NCBI RefSeq assembly: GCF_003046475.1
Contig: NZ_PZZZ01000002.1
Location: forward strand, 372,001-436,000
Length of the DNA: 64,000 nucleotides
Direction: 5' to 3'
DNA from: Mycoplana dimorpha
GTDB taxonomy: Bacteria > Pseudomonadota > Alphaproteobacteria > Rhizobiales > Rhizobiaceae
Shown: positions 37,589 through 45,163 of the stretch, one piece after another
How the letters are laid out: each line of letters begins with the position of its first letter
How positions within the stretch are numbered: position 1 is the first letter of the stretch
The notes under the pieces: generated by a model
The model's input: only the letters and a program-made list of their open reading frames with translations
Databases searched by the model: none
Told to the model about the DNA's origin: nothing
Program-made: the position numbers and the translations under genes

Positions 37589-37832
37589 GCGGACGCTCAA
37601 ACTCCTCTACGCCGCCGCATGCCGTCCCGGTCGATCAGGACGCCACAGGCCGTTGGATTTGCCGGGGATGGCGGGATTTGCAGGAGGCTTGCCGCTGGCG
37701 TGAACCGGCGTTGACGCGGCATGCCGCCGGCCCGGCATTCGGACTGGTCCAAAAATTGCTTGTTTGTCGTGCCGGGTCAAGCGACCGCATCGCAAGGCGG
37801 TCAAATTCGCCGCCGCCGTGACGTCCTTGCCG

Positions 37833-38642
37833 CTAGAGGCTGAAATTGTCGCCGAGATAGAGGCGCCGCACGTCGGGATTGGAGACGATGTCGTTGGCGC
37901 GGCCGTGGGTCAGCACCTCGCCGGCATGGATGATGTAGGCGCGGTCTATCAGCCCCAGCGTCTCGCGCACGTTGTGGTCGGTGATCAACACGCCGATGCC
38001 GCGCGAGGTCAGGTGCCGCACCAGCGCCTGAATGTCGGAAACCGAGATCGGATCGACGCCTGCGAAGGGTTCGTCGAGCAGCATGAAGGTCGGGTCGGTG
38101 GCCAGTGCGCGGGCGATTTCGAGCCGCCGCCGCTCGCCACCGGACAGGGCGATCGCCGCCGATTTGCGCAGGTGTGAGATCGAGAACTCGTCGAGGAGGC
38201 TGTCGAGCTTGCGCTCGCGGCGCGTCTTGTCCCGGTCGTGCACTTCGAGCACGGCGCGGATGTTCTGCTCGACGCTCAGTCCGCGGAAGATCGAGGCCTC
38301 CTGCGGCAGGTAGCCGACGCCCAGACGGGCCCGACGGTACATCGGCATGGTCGTCACGTCGTTGCCGTTCAGCTCGATCGTGCCTTCGACGACCGGCACC
38401 AGCCCGGTGATCATGTAGAAGCAGGTGGTCTTGCCGGCGCCGTTTGGCCCGAGCAGCCCGACCGCCTCGCCCCGCCGCACGACGAGCGACACGCCGTCGA
38501 CGACCCGCCGTCCCCCATAGGTCTTGGTCAGGTTGCGGGCGATCAGCGTGCCTTCATAGCGCGAGGCGTCGAGGGTGCGGACAGCCTCGGGCGCAGGCTT
38601 CTTTGCTCGGCGCGTCATGCGGGGCAGCGATACAAGTGTCAC
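37833..38642 (-). CDS. lptB: LPS export ABC transporter ATPase
   Basis: ATPase of the LptB2FGC complex that pulls lipopolysaccharide from the inner membrane. The length is 269 residues: Walker A GPNGAGKT at 65-72, the ABC signature ALSGGERRRLEIARAL, Walker B FMLLDEPFAGVDP and the switch His in ITDHNVRE. The GTG at 38642 overlaps the lptA stop by four bases (GTGA), so it is translationally coupled; an ATG at 38618 is an alternative. rpoN follows after 244 bases on the same strand. LptFG must be elsewhere. Confidence 0.95.
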   Translation of the reverse strand: MTLVSLPRMTRRAKKPAPEAVRTLDASRYEGTLIARNLTKTYGGRRVVDGVSLVVRRGEAVGLLGPNGAGKTTCFYMITGLVPVVEGTIELNGNDVTTMPMYRRARLGVGYLPQEASIFRGLSVEQNIRAVLEVHDRDKTRRERKLDSLLDEFSISHLRKSAAIALSGGERRRLEIARALATDPTFMLLDEPFAGVDPISVSDIQALVRHLTSRGIGVLITDHNVRETLGLIDRAYIIHAGEVLTHGRANDIVSNPDVRRLYLGDNFSL

Positions 38643-39211
38643 GGGCGTGGGTTCGTCGGTTTGCGGGACTTCGGGTCGAGCTGGATCATCACGCGGCCGC
38701 CGCAGGCGTCGAGCTTGGCCTCGCCGGTTTTCATCAGGACGGTCAGCTGGCAGCCGACGAAGACGTTCTTGCCCTCCGACAGCACCACCTTGTCGCCCTT
38801 CAGCACGAAGACCTGGTCGACCAGGTTGAACGTGCCGGTATCGGCGGTCGCCTCCTGGGTGCCCGACTGCAGGAAGACCTTGTCGGCCACATCGATCTTT
38901 TCGATGTCCGCGTCACCGCTGGAAATGGAGCCGCCGCCCTGGGCGGTGTAGTGCACAACCATGCTGCCGGCCTGCAACGTCGTGGTGCCCTGCACGACCT
39001 TGACGTTGCCGGAGAACTGGGCGGTATTCGACTGCTGCTGGATCTCCAGCCTGTCGCTCTGGATCTGGATCGGCTTATCGTTGGACAGCTGAAGCCCCTT
39101 CAGCTGGCTCGTGGTTTCCTGCGCTGTTGCTGCGCTCGCGGCCAGGACGAGGCCGGCGGCGAGAAGCGGGAGAATGGCATGTCTTTGCGCGGGTTCAGAA
39201 AATGCGGACAT
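38639..39211 (-). CDS. lptA: LPS transport periplasmic protein LptA
   Basis: Periplasmic beta-jellyroll protein that forms the bridge carrying LPS to the outer membrane. The length is 190 residues with a signal peptide (residues 1 to about 32, HAILPLLAAGLVLAASAATA). The OstA-like repeats are visible (PIQIQSDRLEIQQQSNTAQF, GNVKVVQGTTTLQAGSMVVHY). The start at 39211 (MSAFSEPAQRH) fits the signal peptide. It is coupled to lptB by a 4-base overlap and follows lptC after seven bases. Confidence 0.92.
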   Translation of the reverse strand: MSAFSEPAQRHAILPLLAAGLVLAASAATAQETTSQLKGLQLSNDKPIQIQSDRLEIQQQSNTAQFSGNVKVVQGTTTLQAGSMVVHYTAQGGGSISSGDADIEKIDVADKVFLQSGTQEATADTGTFNLVDQVFVLKGDKVVLSEGKNVFVGCQLTVLMKTGEAKLDACGGRVMIQLDPKSRKPTNPRP

Positions 39212-39218
39212 CGTGGCC

Positions 39219-39881
39219 CTACTTCTCTCTGTTGCGGATGGCGGCGGGATCGACATTGACGACGACGTCTCCCTCAAAGACGACGGTCTGCCCTTTATCC
39301 GTCATTCGCAGCGACTGCGCAACAATCGAAGCTTCCTTCGACTGGATGGTGACCGGCTGCTGAGTGGCCATCCGGCCGCCGTTGATGTCCAGATGCGCGT
39401 CGCGGAAAGCGGCCTCCAGGCCGGTGTTGAGGCTGATGGTGAAGGGCGCGGTCATGTCGAGGACGTTACGGCCGCGGTCATAGATGCCGGTGACGGCATC
39501 GACCTGGGCCATCAGATTTTCGTTGACCGGCATCTTGGCGCGAATGTTTTCGAGCTGGATGATGTCGGGGTTCTTCATGTCCTGCAGGGCCCGGTCGGCC
39601 CGCATCGAATAGCTGATGCCGTCCCGGTTGCGCCCCGAGATGGCCGGGTTCTTCATCACCACCTTGCCGTCCTCGATCGTCGCGCTTTCGACATCGAGTT
39701 CGTCGGGCAGGTAGGTGCTGACGATCGAAACGACGGCGAAGATGCCGGCGATCAGCAGCCCAAGCACCGGTAGGGCGATCTTGAGGGTGCGCACGCGCGC
39801 GGAATGGCGCGCGGCGCGGCGGTAAGCCTCCGTCGACGCCCGGGGTTCGGCGAGATACGTATCAGCGACTGTCGTCAGCAT
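39219..39881 (-). CDS. lptC: LPS export system protein LptC
   Basis: Single-pass inner-membrane protein that hands LPS from LptBFG to LptA. The length is 220 residues. One membrane helix (LKIALPVLGLLIAGIFAVVS, about residues 33-52) follows a basic cytoplasmic start, and the periplasmic part has jellyroll-like strands. It is the first gene of lptC-lptA-lptB and stands divergent from sppA across 223 bases that include an inverted repeat. The name rests on position and topology, since LptC proteins diverge quickly. Confidence 0.9.
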   Translation of the reverse strand: MLTTVADTYLAEPRASTEAYRRAARHSARVRTLKIALPVLGLLIAGIFAVVSIVSTYLPDELDVESATIEDGKVVMKNPAISGRNRDGISYSMRADRALQDMKNPDIIQLENIRAKMPVNENLMAQVDAVTGIYDRGRNVLDMTAPFTISLNTGLEAAFRDAHLDINGGRMATQQPVTIQSKEASIVAQSLRMTDKGQTVVFEGDVVVNVDPAAIRNREK

Positions 39882-39938
39882 ATGCCTATTCGTTGTTCGG
39901 GCCTCGATCGCAGGACCCGTGCCGGATCAGCCGCCTTG

Positions 39939-39971
39939 GGGAATAACGGGCCCGATATGGCGATTATTCCC
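39939..39971. promoter_or_regulatory. inverted repeat between lptC and sppA
   Basis: GGGAATAA (39939-39946) and TTATTCCC (39964-39971) are perfect reverse complements with a 17-base spacer. The element lies 58 bases before lptC, in the divergent region shared with sppA. It may be an operator for one or both genes, but no known binding protein fits from sequence alone. Confidence 0.4.
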
Positions 39972-40104
39972 TGAACAACCAATGGATGCCCAAAAACGGC
40001 TAGGATGAATTGCTATTTGTGCTGCTAATGCCATATCGAAGAGGCACTTGGCAAATGGGACGTGTCCCTTTGCTGCAGGAACGACCGCACGGGGACCTTT
40101 CGCG

Positions 40105-41055
40105 ATGAACCAGTCCACCATTGCCGACCGGCGGCAGTTGCGCCGCAAGCTCACTTTCTGGCGCGTCTTCGCCTCGCTGATCGCGGTGATCGCGGCGTTT
40201 GTGGTGATCGCGTTGAACTGGCCGCCACAGGCGGCCACCCAGGAGCATGTCGCCCGAGTCTCCATCCACGGCATCATCACCGACGACCGCGAACTGCTGG
40301 AACGGCTCGACCGCATCGCCAAGAACGACCGGGCCAAGGCGCTGGTGGTTTCGATCAATTCGCCGGGCGGCACCACCTATGGCGGCGAGGTGATCTTCAA
40401 GGCGTTGCGCAAGGTGGCCGAGAAGAAGCCGGTTGTTGCCGATGTGCGCACGCTCGCTGCTTCGGCCGGCTACATGATCGCTGCGGCAGGCGACACGATC
40501 ATCGCCGGCGACAGCTCGATCACCGGCTCGATCGGCGTCATTTTCCAGTATCCGCAGCTGAAGGACCTGATGGACAAGGTCGGCGTCTCGCTCGACGAGA
40601 TCAAGTCGGCGCCGTTGAAGGCAGAGCCGTCGCCGTTCCACCCGGCGAGCGAGGAAGCCAAGGCGATGATCCGCCGCATGGTGGACGACAGCTTTGCCTG
40701 GTTCGTCGATCTCGTCGCCGATCGCCGCAAGCTACCGCGCGAGGACGTGCTGCGGCTCGCCGACGGCAGCATCTACACCGGCCGGCAGGCCCTGCAGGCC
40801 AAGCTCGTCGACACCCTCGGCGGCGAGGAAGAAATCCGCGCCTACCTATCAACGCGGTCGCTCGACAAGAACCTGCCGGTCATCGACTACGAGGCGCCGC
40901 GCCGCGCCGGCCTGTTCGGCTTCAGTCTTGACGGGGCCGACTGGATGAGGGGGCTGCTGGGTTTCGACGTGGCCCCTTCCAAGGCGCTCGAAAAGCTCGG
41001 CGGCGAAAAGTTGTTCCTTGACGGTCTTGTCTCGGTTTGGCAGGTTGGGCCTTGA
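40105..41055 (+). CDS. sppA: S49 family signal peptide peptidase
   Basis: Membrane-anchored serine protease that degrades signal peptides after cleavage. The length is 316 residues, the short single-domain form. One membrane helix (residues about 20-40). SINSPGGTTYGGEV and the nucleophile Ser in RTLAASAGYMIAAAGD (S120) are conserved; K172 in KSAPLKAEPSPF is the likely base. The start at 40105 (MNQSTIADRRQL) is favoured over an upstream codon at 40048. ihfB follows after 27 bases, so the two are probably co-transcribed. Confidence 0.92.
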   Translation: MNQSTIADRRQLRRKLTFWRVFASLIAVIAAFVVIALNWPPQAATQEHVARVSIHGIITDDRELLERLDRIAKNDRAKALVVSINSPGGTTYGGEVIFKALRKVAEKKPVVADVRTLAASAGYMIAAAGDTIIAGDSSITGSIGVIFQYPQLKDLMDKVGVSLDEIKSAPLKAEPSPFHPASEEAKAMIRRMVDDSFAWFVDLVADRRKLPREDVLRLADGSIYTGRQALQAKLVDTLGGEEEIRAYLSTRSLDKNLPVIDYEAPRRAGLFGFSLDGADWMRGLLGFDVAPSKALEKLGGEKLFLDGLVSVWQVGP

Positions 41056-41082
41056 AAATACACGCGTTTTGAGGGGGCTACA

Positions 41083-41385
41083 GTGATCAAGTCTGAATTG
41101 GTACAGATCGTCGCCGCTCGTAATCCGCATCTTTACCATCGCGACGTCGAGAACATCGTCAACGCGGTGCTGGACGAAATCTCCGATGCACTCGCTGCCG
41201 GCAACCGGGTCGAGCTGCGCGGCTTCGGCGCCTTCTCAGTAAAGAACCGCCCCTCGCGTTCGGGTCGCAACCCGCGGACCGGCGATTCCGTCTTCGTCGA
41301 GGAGAAGTGGGTTCCCTTCTTCAAGACCGGCAAGGAACTGCGCGAGCGGCTCAACCCCGACCACGCGGACAAGGACGCCGACTGA
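41083..41385 (+). CDS. ihfB: integration host factor subunit beta
   Basis: DNA-bending protein that pairs with IHF-alpha and helps sigma-54 activators reach RNA polymerase. The length is 100 residues. The HU/IHF signature [20 protein letters not shown] and [12 protein letters not shown] is present. The GTG start at 41083 follows GAGGGGG. It lies between sppA and lapA in an arrangement shared by rhizobia. Confidence 0.95.
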   Translation: MIKSELVQIVAARNPHLYHRDVENIVNAVLDEISDALAAGNRVELRGFGAFSVKNRPSRSGRNPRTGDSVFVEEKWVPFFKTGKELRERLNPDHADKDAD

Positions 41386-41438
41386 CCTCGGCGCCGCGCC
41401 GCGGCCCACCCTAACATCCAAATGCGGGAGGCGGCTCC

Positions 41439-41780
41439 ATGTTCAGGAAGATCGTCAACATCCTCGTGCTGGCGCCGGTCGGCGTCATCCTGATCGTCCT
41501 GTCGGTTGCCAACCGGCAACCGGTGCGGCTGGCACTGAATCCGTTCCGACCGGATGATTCGATGCTTTCGACGACGGCGCCGTTCTTCGTCTATCTCTTC
41601 CTCGCCCTGCTTATCGGCATGGTCATCGGCGCACTCGCCACCTGGGTCAGCCAGCACAGGTACCGCAAGCGCGCCCGCACCGAGGCGGTCGAGGCCATGA
41701 AGTGGCAGACCGAGGCCGACAAGCATAAGGCGCGCGCCGAAACGCTCGCCGCGCAGTCGCTTCTTCCGGTGCAGAAGTAG
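41439..41780 (+). CDS. lapA: LapA family (DUF1049) membrane protein
   Basis: Small inner-membrane protein related to LapA, whose E. coli member helps control LPS synthesis with LapB. The length is 113 residues: two membrane helices (residues 6-24 and 48-68, APVGVILIVLSVANRQPV and PFFVYLFLALLIGMVIGALA) and a charged cytoplasmic tail with heptad-like ARAETLAAQ. AATGCGGGAGGCGG gives the ribosome-binding site. In other rhizobia trpF follows; here it does not. Confidence 0.85.
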   Translation: MFRKIVNILVLAPVGVILIVLSVANRQPVRLALNPFRPDDSMLSTTAPFFVYLFLALLIGMVIGALATWVSQHRYRKRARTEAVEAMKWQTEADKHKARAETLAAQSLLPVQK

Positions 41781-41908
41781 TTGTCGGCAGCGCCGAGCGG
41801 GCGCCACCGCCCCTGAACCACCGCAGGTACGTCCCGCCGTCTGTCAATCCTTCATCAGGCAGCCTGCTCCTCAATGGGGCGAAGACGATGGGCCGACCGG
41901 TACCCTCT

Positions 41909-41922
41909 CCCCGCTTGCGGGG
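41909..41922. repeat. short palindromic intergenic repeat
   Basis: CCCCGC-TT-GCGGGG (41909-41922), preceded by ACCCTCT, resembles the CCCTCTCCCCGC palindromic repeats common between genes in rhizobial genomes. It lies between convergent lapA and coxG and may also act as a terminator. Confidence 0.45.
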
Positions 41923-41995
41923 GCGGATGGAGGTAAGGCGAGGGCAATGCAGGTACGCGGTGGGGCCTCGCCGATCGGCGGGGGCAGCCGCGATG

Positions 41996-42448
41996 TCAGG
42001 CGTTCGTTCCGCTATTCAGCCGCTCGCTGAGATCGGTGAAGAACTGCGCTGCAAGCTTCTTCGAGGTGGAATCGATCAGGCGGGAGCCAAGCTGTGCGAG
42101 CTTGCCGCCGACCTGCGCCTTGACGGTGTAGGACAGGATCGTGTCGTTGCCGTCTTCGGCGAGGGTGACGTCGGCGCCGCCCTTGGCGAAGCCGGCGATA
42201 CCGCCCTTGCCTTCGCCGGAGATCGTATAGCTCTGCGGCGGGTTCAGATCGGACAGCGTCACCTCGCCGTTGAAGGTGGCCGACACCGGGCCGATCTTGA
42301 TCTTGACGGTGGCCTCGAGCTCGGTCGGCGACTTCATCGTCAGCGACTGGCAGCCGGGAATGCAGGCCTTCAGGATCTCGGGATCGTTGAGCGCCGCCCA
42401 GACGGCATCGCGCGGCGCGGCGATCCGCTCTTCACCAGACATGTCCAT
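41996..42448 (-). CDS. CoxG family SRPBCC protein
   Basis: Single-domain START/SRPBCC protein of 150 residues of the CoxG type (CO dehydrogenase subunit G), a membrane-linked factor in maturation of molybdenum hydroxylases. The opening MDMSGEERIAAPRDAVWAAL and ILKACIPGCQSL are the family marks. No cox or other molybdenum-hydroxylase genes lie nearby, so this is an orphan copy; its partner is unknown. It is convergent with lapA and divergent from the methyltransferase gene. Confidence 0.82.
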   Translation of the reverse strand: MDMSGEERIAAPRDAVWAALNDPEILKACIPGCQSLTMKSPTELEATVKIKIGPVSATFNGEVTLSDLNPPQSYTISGEGKGGIAGFAKGGADVTLAEDGNDTILSYTVKAQVGGKLAQLGSRLIDSTSKKLAAQFFTDLSERLNSGTNA

Positions 42449-42583
42449 GGCGTCCTCCTCCTGGCTCCGCTCGATTTATCGCAGATCGGAAAGCGCTTTG
42501 CCAAGTGGGTGAGCAATGCTATTTGGTCTCGCTTTCCCCGCGGATCTTCGTCCGCTTGCACTGAACCGAAGACGGACTGCGAC

Positions 42584-43750
42584 GTGAAGGACAAGAACCG
42601 CCGGCAGAACAAGGGCACCGCCGCCACAGGCGTCGCACGAGCCCAGCGCCCGCGACCGGCTTCGGCGCCTCGCAAGGCTGACAAGGCGGCGTCCAAGACC
42701 GGCGCCCAGCAGGCGCCGTCACGTCGGCCCGCGCCGGGAGAAGTCCGCGGCGAAGCGAGGAACCGGGCTCCGGCTAGCGGAGCACGCGCACCGGCGGCCG
42801 TCGAATCGCAGCGCCGTCTCATCGTTCGCACCGGCGAAGTGCCCGCCGAGCGGGTGCCGCTGATCCTCGAGACGGCCGGCACGGACGACTATCGCCTCAT
42901 CGACAGCGGCGCCGGCGAAAAGCTCGAGCAGTACGGCCCATACCGGATCGTCCGTCCGGAGGCGCAGGCGCTATGGCCGCGCAGCCTGCCGACCCATGTC
43001 TGGGACAAGGCGGACGCGATCTTCACCGGCGACACCGACGAGGACGGCATGGGCCGCTGGCGCTTTCCGGGCGCGGCCCTTGGCGAGACCTGGCCGATGC
43101 GGCTGCTCGACACCGACTTCTACGGCCGCTTCACCGCCTTTCGCCATGTCGGCGTCTTTCCCGAGCAATTGGCGCACTGGAGCTGGATGAAGGCGCGCGT
43201 CGAGGCGGCCGACCGGCCGCTGAAGGTGCTGAACCTGTTCGGCTATACCGGCGTCGCCTCGCTGGTTGCCGCCCGCGCCGGTGCCGAAGTGACCCATGTC
43301 GACGCCTCGAAGAAGGCGATCGGCTGGGCGCGCGAGAACCAGGCGCTGGGGCGCGGCGAGAAGCTGCCGATCCGCTGGATCTGTGAAGACGCAATGAAGT
43401 TCATCCTGCGCGAGGAGCGCCGCGGCAGCCGCTACGACATCATCCTCGCCGACCCGCCGAAATTTGGGCGCGGCCCTAACGGCGAGGTCTGGCAGCTCTT
43501 CGACAACCTGCCGCTGATGCTCGACGTCTGCCGCGAGATCCTGGCGCCGGCCGAAGCGGCGCTGGTGCTGACCGCCTATTCGATCCGGGCGAGCTTCTAC
43601 TCGATTCACGAGCTGGTGCGCGAGACGATGCGCGGCCGCGGCGGGCTGGTCGAATCCGGCGAACTCGTCATCCGCGAGGGCGGCATCGACGGCCGGACGC
43701 CCGGACGCGCGCTTTCCACCTCCCTCTTCAGCCGCTGGACCTCCGCATGA
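42584..43750 (+). CDS. class I SAM-dependent RNA methyltransferase (RlmI-like)
   Basis: Rossmann-fold methyltransferase resembling RlmI/RlmK enzymes that make m5C or m7G in 23S rRNA. The SAM site is [20 protein letters not shown] near residue 230, the next acidic loop [18 protein letters not shown], and motif [19 protein letters not shown]. The first 90 residues are basic and Ala/Arg/Pro rich, a common RNA-binding-like tail. The GTG at 42584 ([11 protein letters not shown]) is the best start, since further upstream the frame runs antisense to coxG. Its stop overlaps the next gene (ATGA). Confidence 0.82.
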   Translation: MKDKNRRQNKGTAATGVARAQRPRPASAPRKADKAASKTGAQQAPSRRPAPGEVRGEARNRAPASGARAPAAVESQRRLIVRTGEVPAERVPLILETAGTDDYRLIDSGAGEKLEQYGPYRIVRPEAQALWPRSLPTHVWDKADAIFTGDTDEDGMGRWRFPGAALGETWPMRLLDTDFYGRFTAFRHVGVFPEQLAHWSWMKARVEAADRPLKVLNLFGYTGVASLVAARAGAEVTHVDASKKAIGWARENQALGRGEKLPIRWICEDAMKFILREERRGSRYDIILADPPKFGRGPNGEVWQLFDNLPLMLDVCREILAPAEAALVLTAYSIRASFYSIHELVRETMRGRGGLVESGELVIREGGIDGRTPGRALSTSLFSRWTSA

Positions 43751-44607
43751 GCGAACATCACCGCGAACACGGGCCCCATCGCGTCGGACAGGTCAAGGAG
43801 GTGACGAGCCTCGCCAATCCGATCGTCAAGGACATCAAGGCGCTGGCGCAGAAGAAGGCGCGCGACGAGACGAAGACCTTCATCGCCGAAGGATTGAAGC
43901 TGGTGATCGACGCGCTCGAACTCGGCTGGACGATCCGCACGCTGGTCTATGCCAAGGCCGCCAAGGGCAAGCCGCAGGTGGAGCAGGTGGCCGCAAGGAC
44001 ATTTGCGAAGGGCGGACTGGTGCTGGAGGTCAGCGAGAAGGTGATGTCGGCGATCACCCGGCGCGACAATCCGCAGATGGTGGTCGGCGTGTTCGAGCAG
44101 CGTTACGCGACGCTGAAGGACATCCGCCCGAAGGCGGGCGAGACCTATGTGGCGCTCGACCGGGTGCGCGACCCGGGCAATCTCGGCACGATCATCCGCA
44201 CCGCCGATGCCGCAGGCGCCAGTGGCGTCATCCTCCTCGGCGACACCACCGATCCCTTTTCACTCGAAACAGTGCGGGCGACCATGGGCTCGGTCTTCGC
44301 GATGCCGGTCGCCAAGGCATCCGTCGGCGATTTCCTGCGCTGGCGAAAGGATGTCGGCGCAAAGATCGTCGCCACCCACCTGGCCGGTGCCGTCGACTAC
44401 CGCACCATCGACTACGGCAAGCAGCCGGTGGTGCTCTTGATGGGCAACGAGCAGGCAGGCATTCCCGACGAACTGGCGCGCGAGGCCGATGCGCTGGCGC
44501 GCATTCCGCAAGCCGGCCGGGCCGACAGCCTGAACCTTGCGATCGCCACCGGCATCATGCTGTTCGAGGCCCGCCGCCACCTGCTGTCGCTGGAGGCTTC
44601 GGCATGA
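43747..44607 (+). CDS. TrmH/SpoU family RNA 2'-O-methyltransferase
   Basis: SPOUT-class enzyme that 2'-O-methylates rRNA or tRNA, 286 residues. SpoU motifs: [20 protein letters not shown] (motif 1), [15 protein letters not shown] (motif 2) and [17 protein letters not shown] (motif 3). An amino-terminal substrate-binding domain ([20 protein letters not shown]) comes first, like RlmB and TsnR. The exact target is unknown. It overlaps by four bases both the upstream methyltransferase and lspA downstream, so the three are translationally coupled. Confidence 0.88.
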   Translation: MSEHHREHGPHRVGQVKEVTSLANPIVKDIKALAQKKARDETKTFIAEGLKLVIDALELGWTIRTLVYAKAAKGKPQVEQVAARTFAKGGLVLEVSEKVMSAITRRDNPQMVVGVFEQRYATLKDIRPKAGETYVALDRVRDPGNLGTIIRTADAAGASGVILLGDTTDPFSLETVRATMGSVFAMPVAKASVGDFLRWRKDVGAKIVATHLAGAVDYRTIDYGKQPVVLLMGNEQAGIPDELAREADALARIPQAGRADSLNLAIATGIMLFEARRHLLSLEASA

Positions 44608-45101
44608 TCGACCGGCCCCCCTTCTTCTCCCGCCCGCTCCCGGTCGTCACGTTCGTGCTGCTTGCGGTGGTCCTCGACCAGTTGGTCAAGCTGGCAGTGG
44701 AGACCTGGTTGCCGTTCGAACAGCCCGTGCATGTCGTTCCGATGCTGGCGCTCTACCGCACCTACAATTTCGGCGTTGCCTTCTCGATGCTGTCGGGCAT
44801 GGAGGGCTGGTTCATCGTCGGCTTGCGGCTCGTCGTCGTCGCCTTCGTGATCTGGCTGTGGCGGCAGACGCCGAAGGCGCGGGGGCTGGCCCATGCGGGC
44901 TACGCGCTGATCATAGCCGGGGCGATCGGAAATCTCGTCGATCGGCTGCTGTTCGGCTACGTCATCGACTATGTGCTGTTCTACACCGCGACCTGGTCCT
45001 TTGCCGTTTTCAATCTCGCCGACAGCTTCATCACCATCGGCGCCGGCGTCATCCTGCTCGATGAGCTGTTGCTGACGCGGGCGCGCAAGAGCAAGGCCTG
45101 A
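44604..45101 (+). CDS. lspA: lipoprotein signal peptidase (signal peptidase II)
   Basis: Inner-membrane aspartyl protease that removes signal peptides from prolipoproteins. The length is 165 residues with four membrane helices. The two catalytic aspartates are in [16 protein letters not shown] (first D) and [12 protein letters not shown] (second). [12 protein letters not shown] and [10 protein letters not shown] are also conserved. It starts inside the stop of the methyltransferase gene (ATGA) at 44604. A hybrid kinase follows after 62 bases. Confidence 0.94.
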   Translation: MIDRPPFFSRPLPVVTFVLLAVVLDQLVKLAVETWLPFEQPVHVVPMLALYRTYNFGVAFSMLSGMEGWFIVGLRLVVVAFVIWLWRQTPKARGLAHAGYALIIAGAIGNLVDRLLFGYVIDYVLFYTATWSFAVFNLADSFITIGAGVILLDELLLTRARKSKA

Positions 45102-45163
45102 TCGTTAAAATCCGAGCGGATTGCAAAAGCCGTTCTGAACGGGTGGCGTGCTACATCGGCGCC

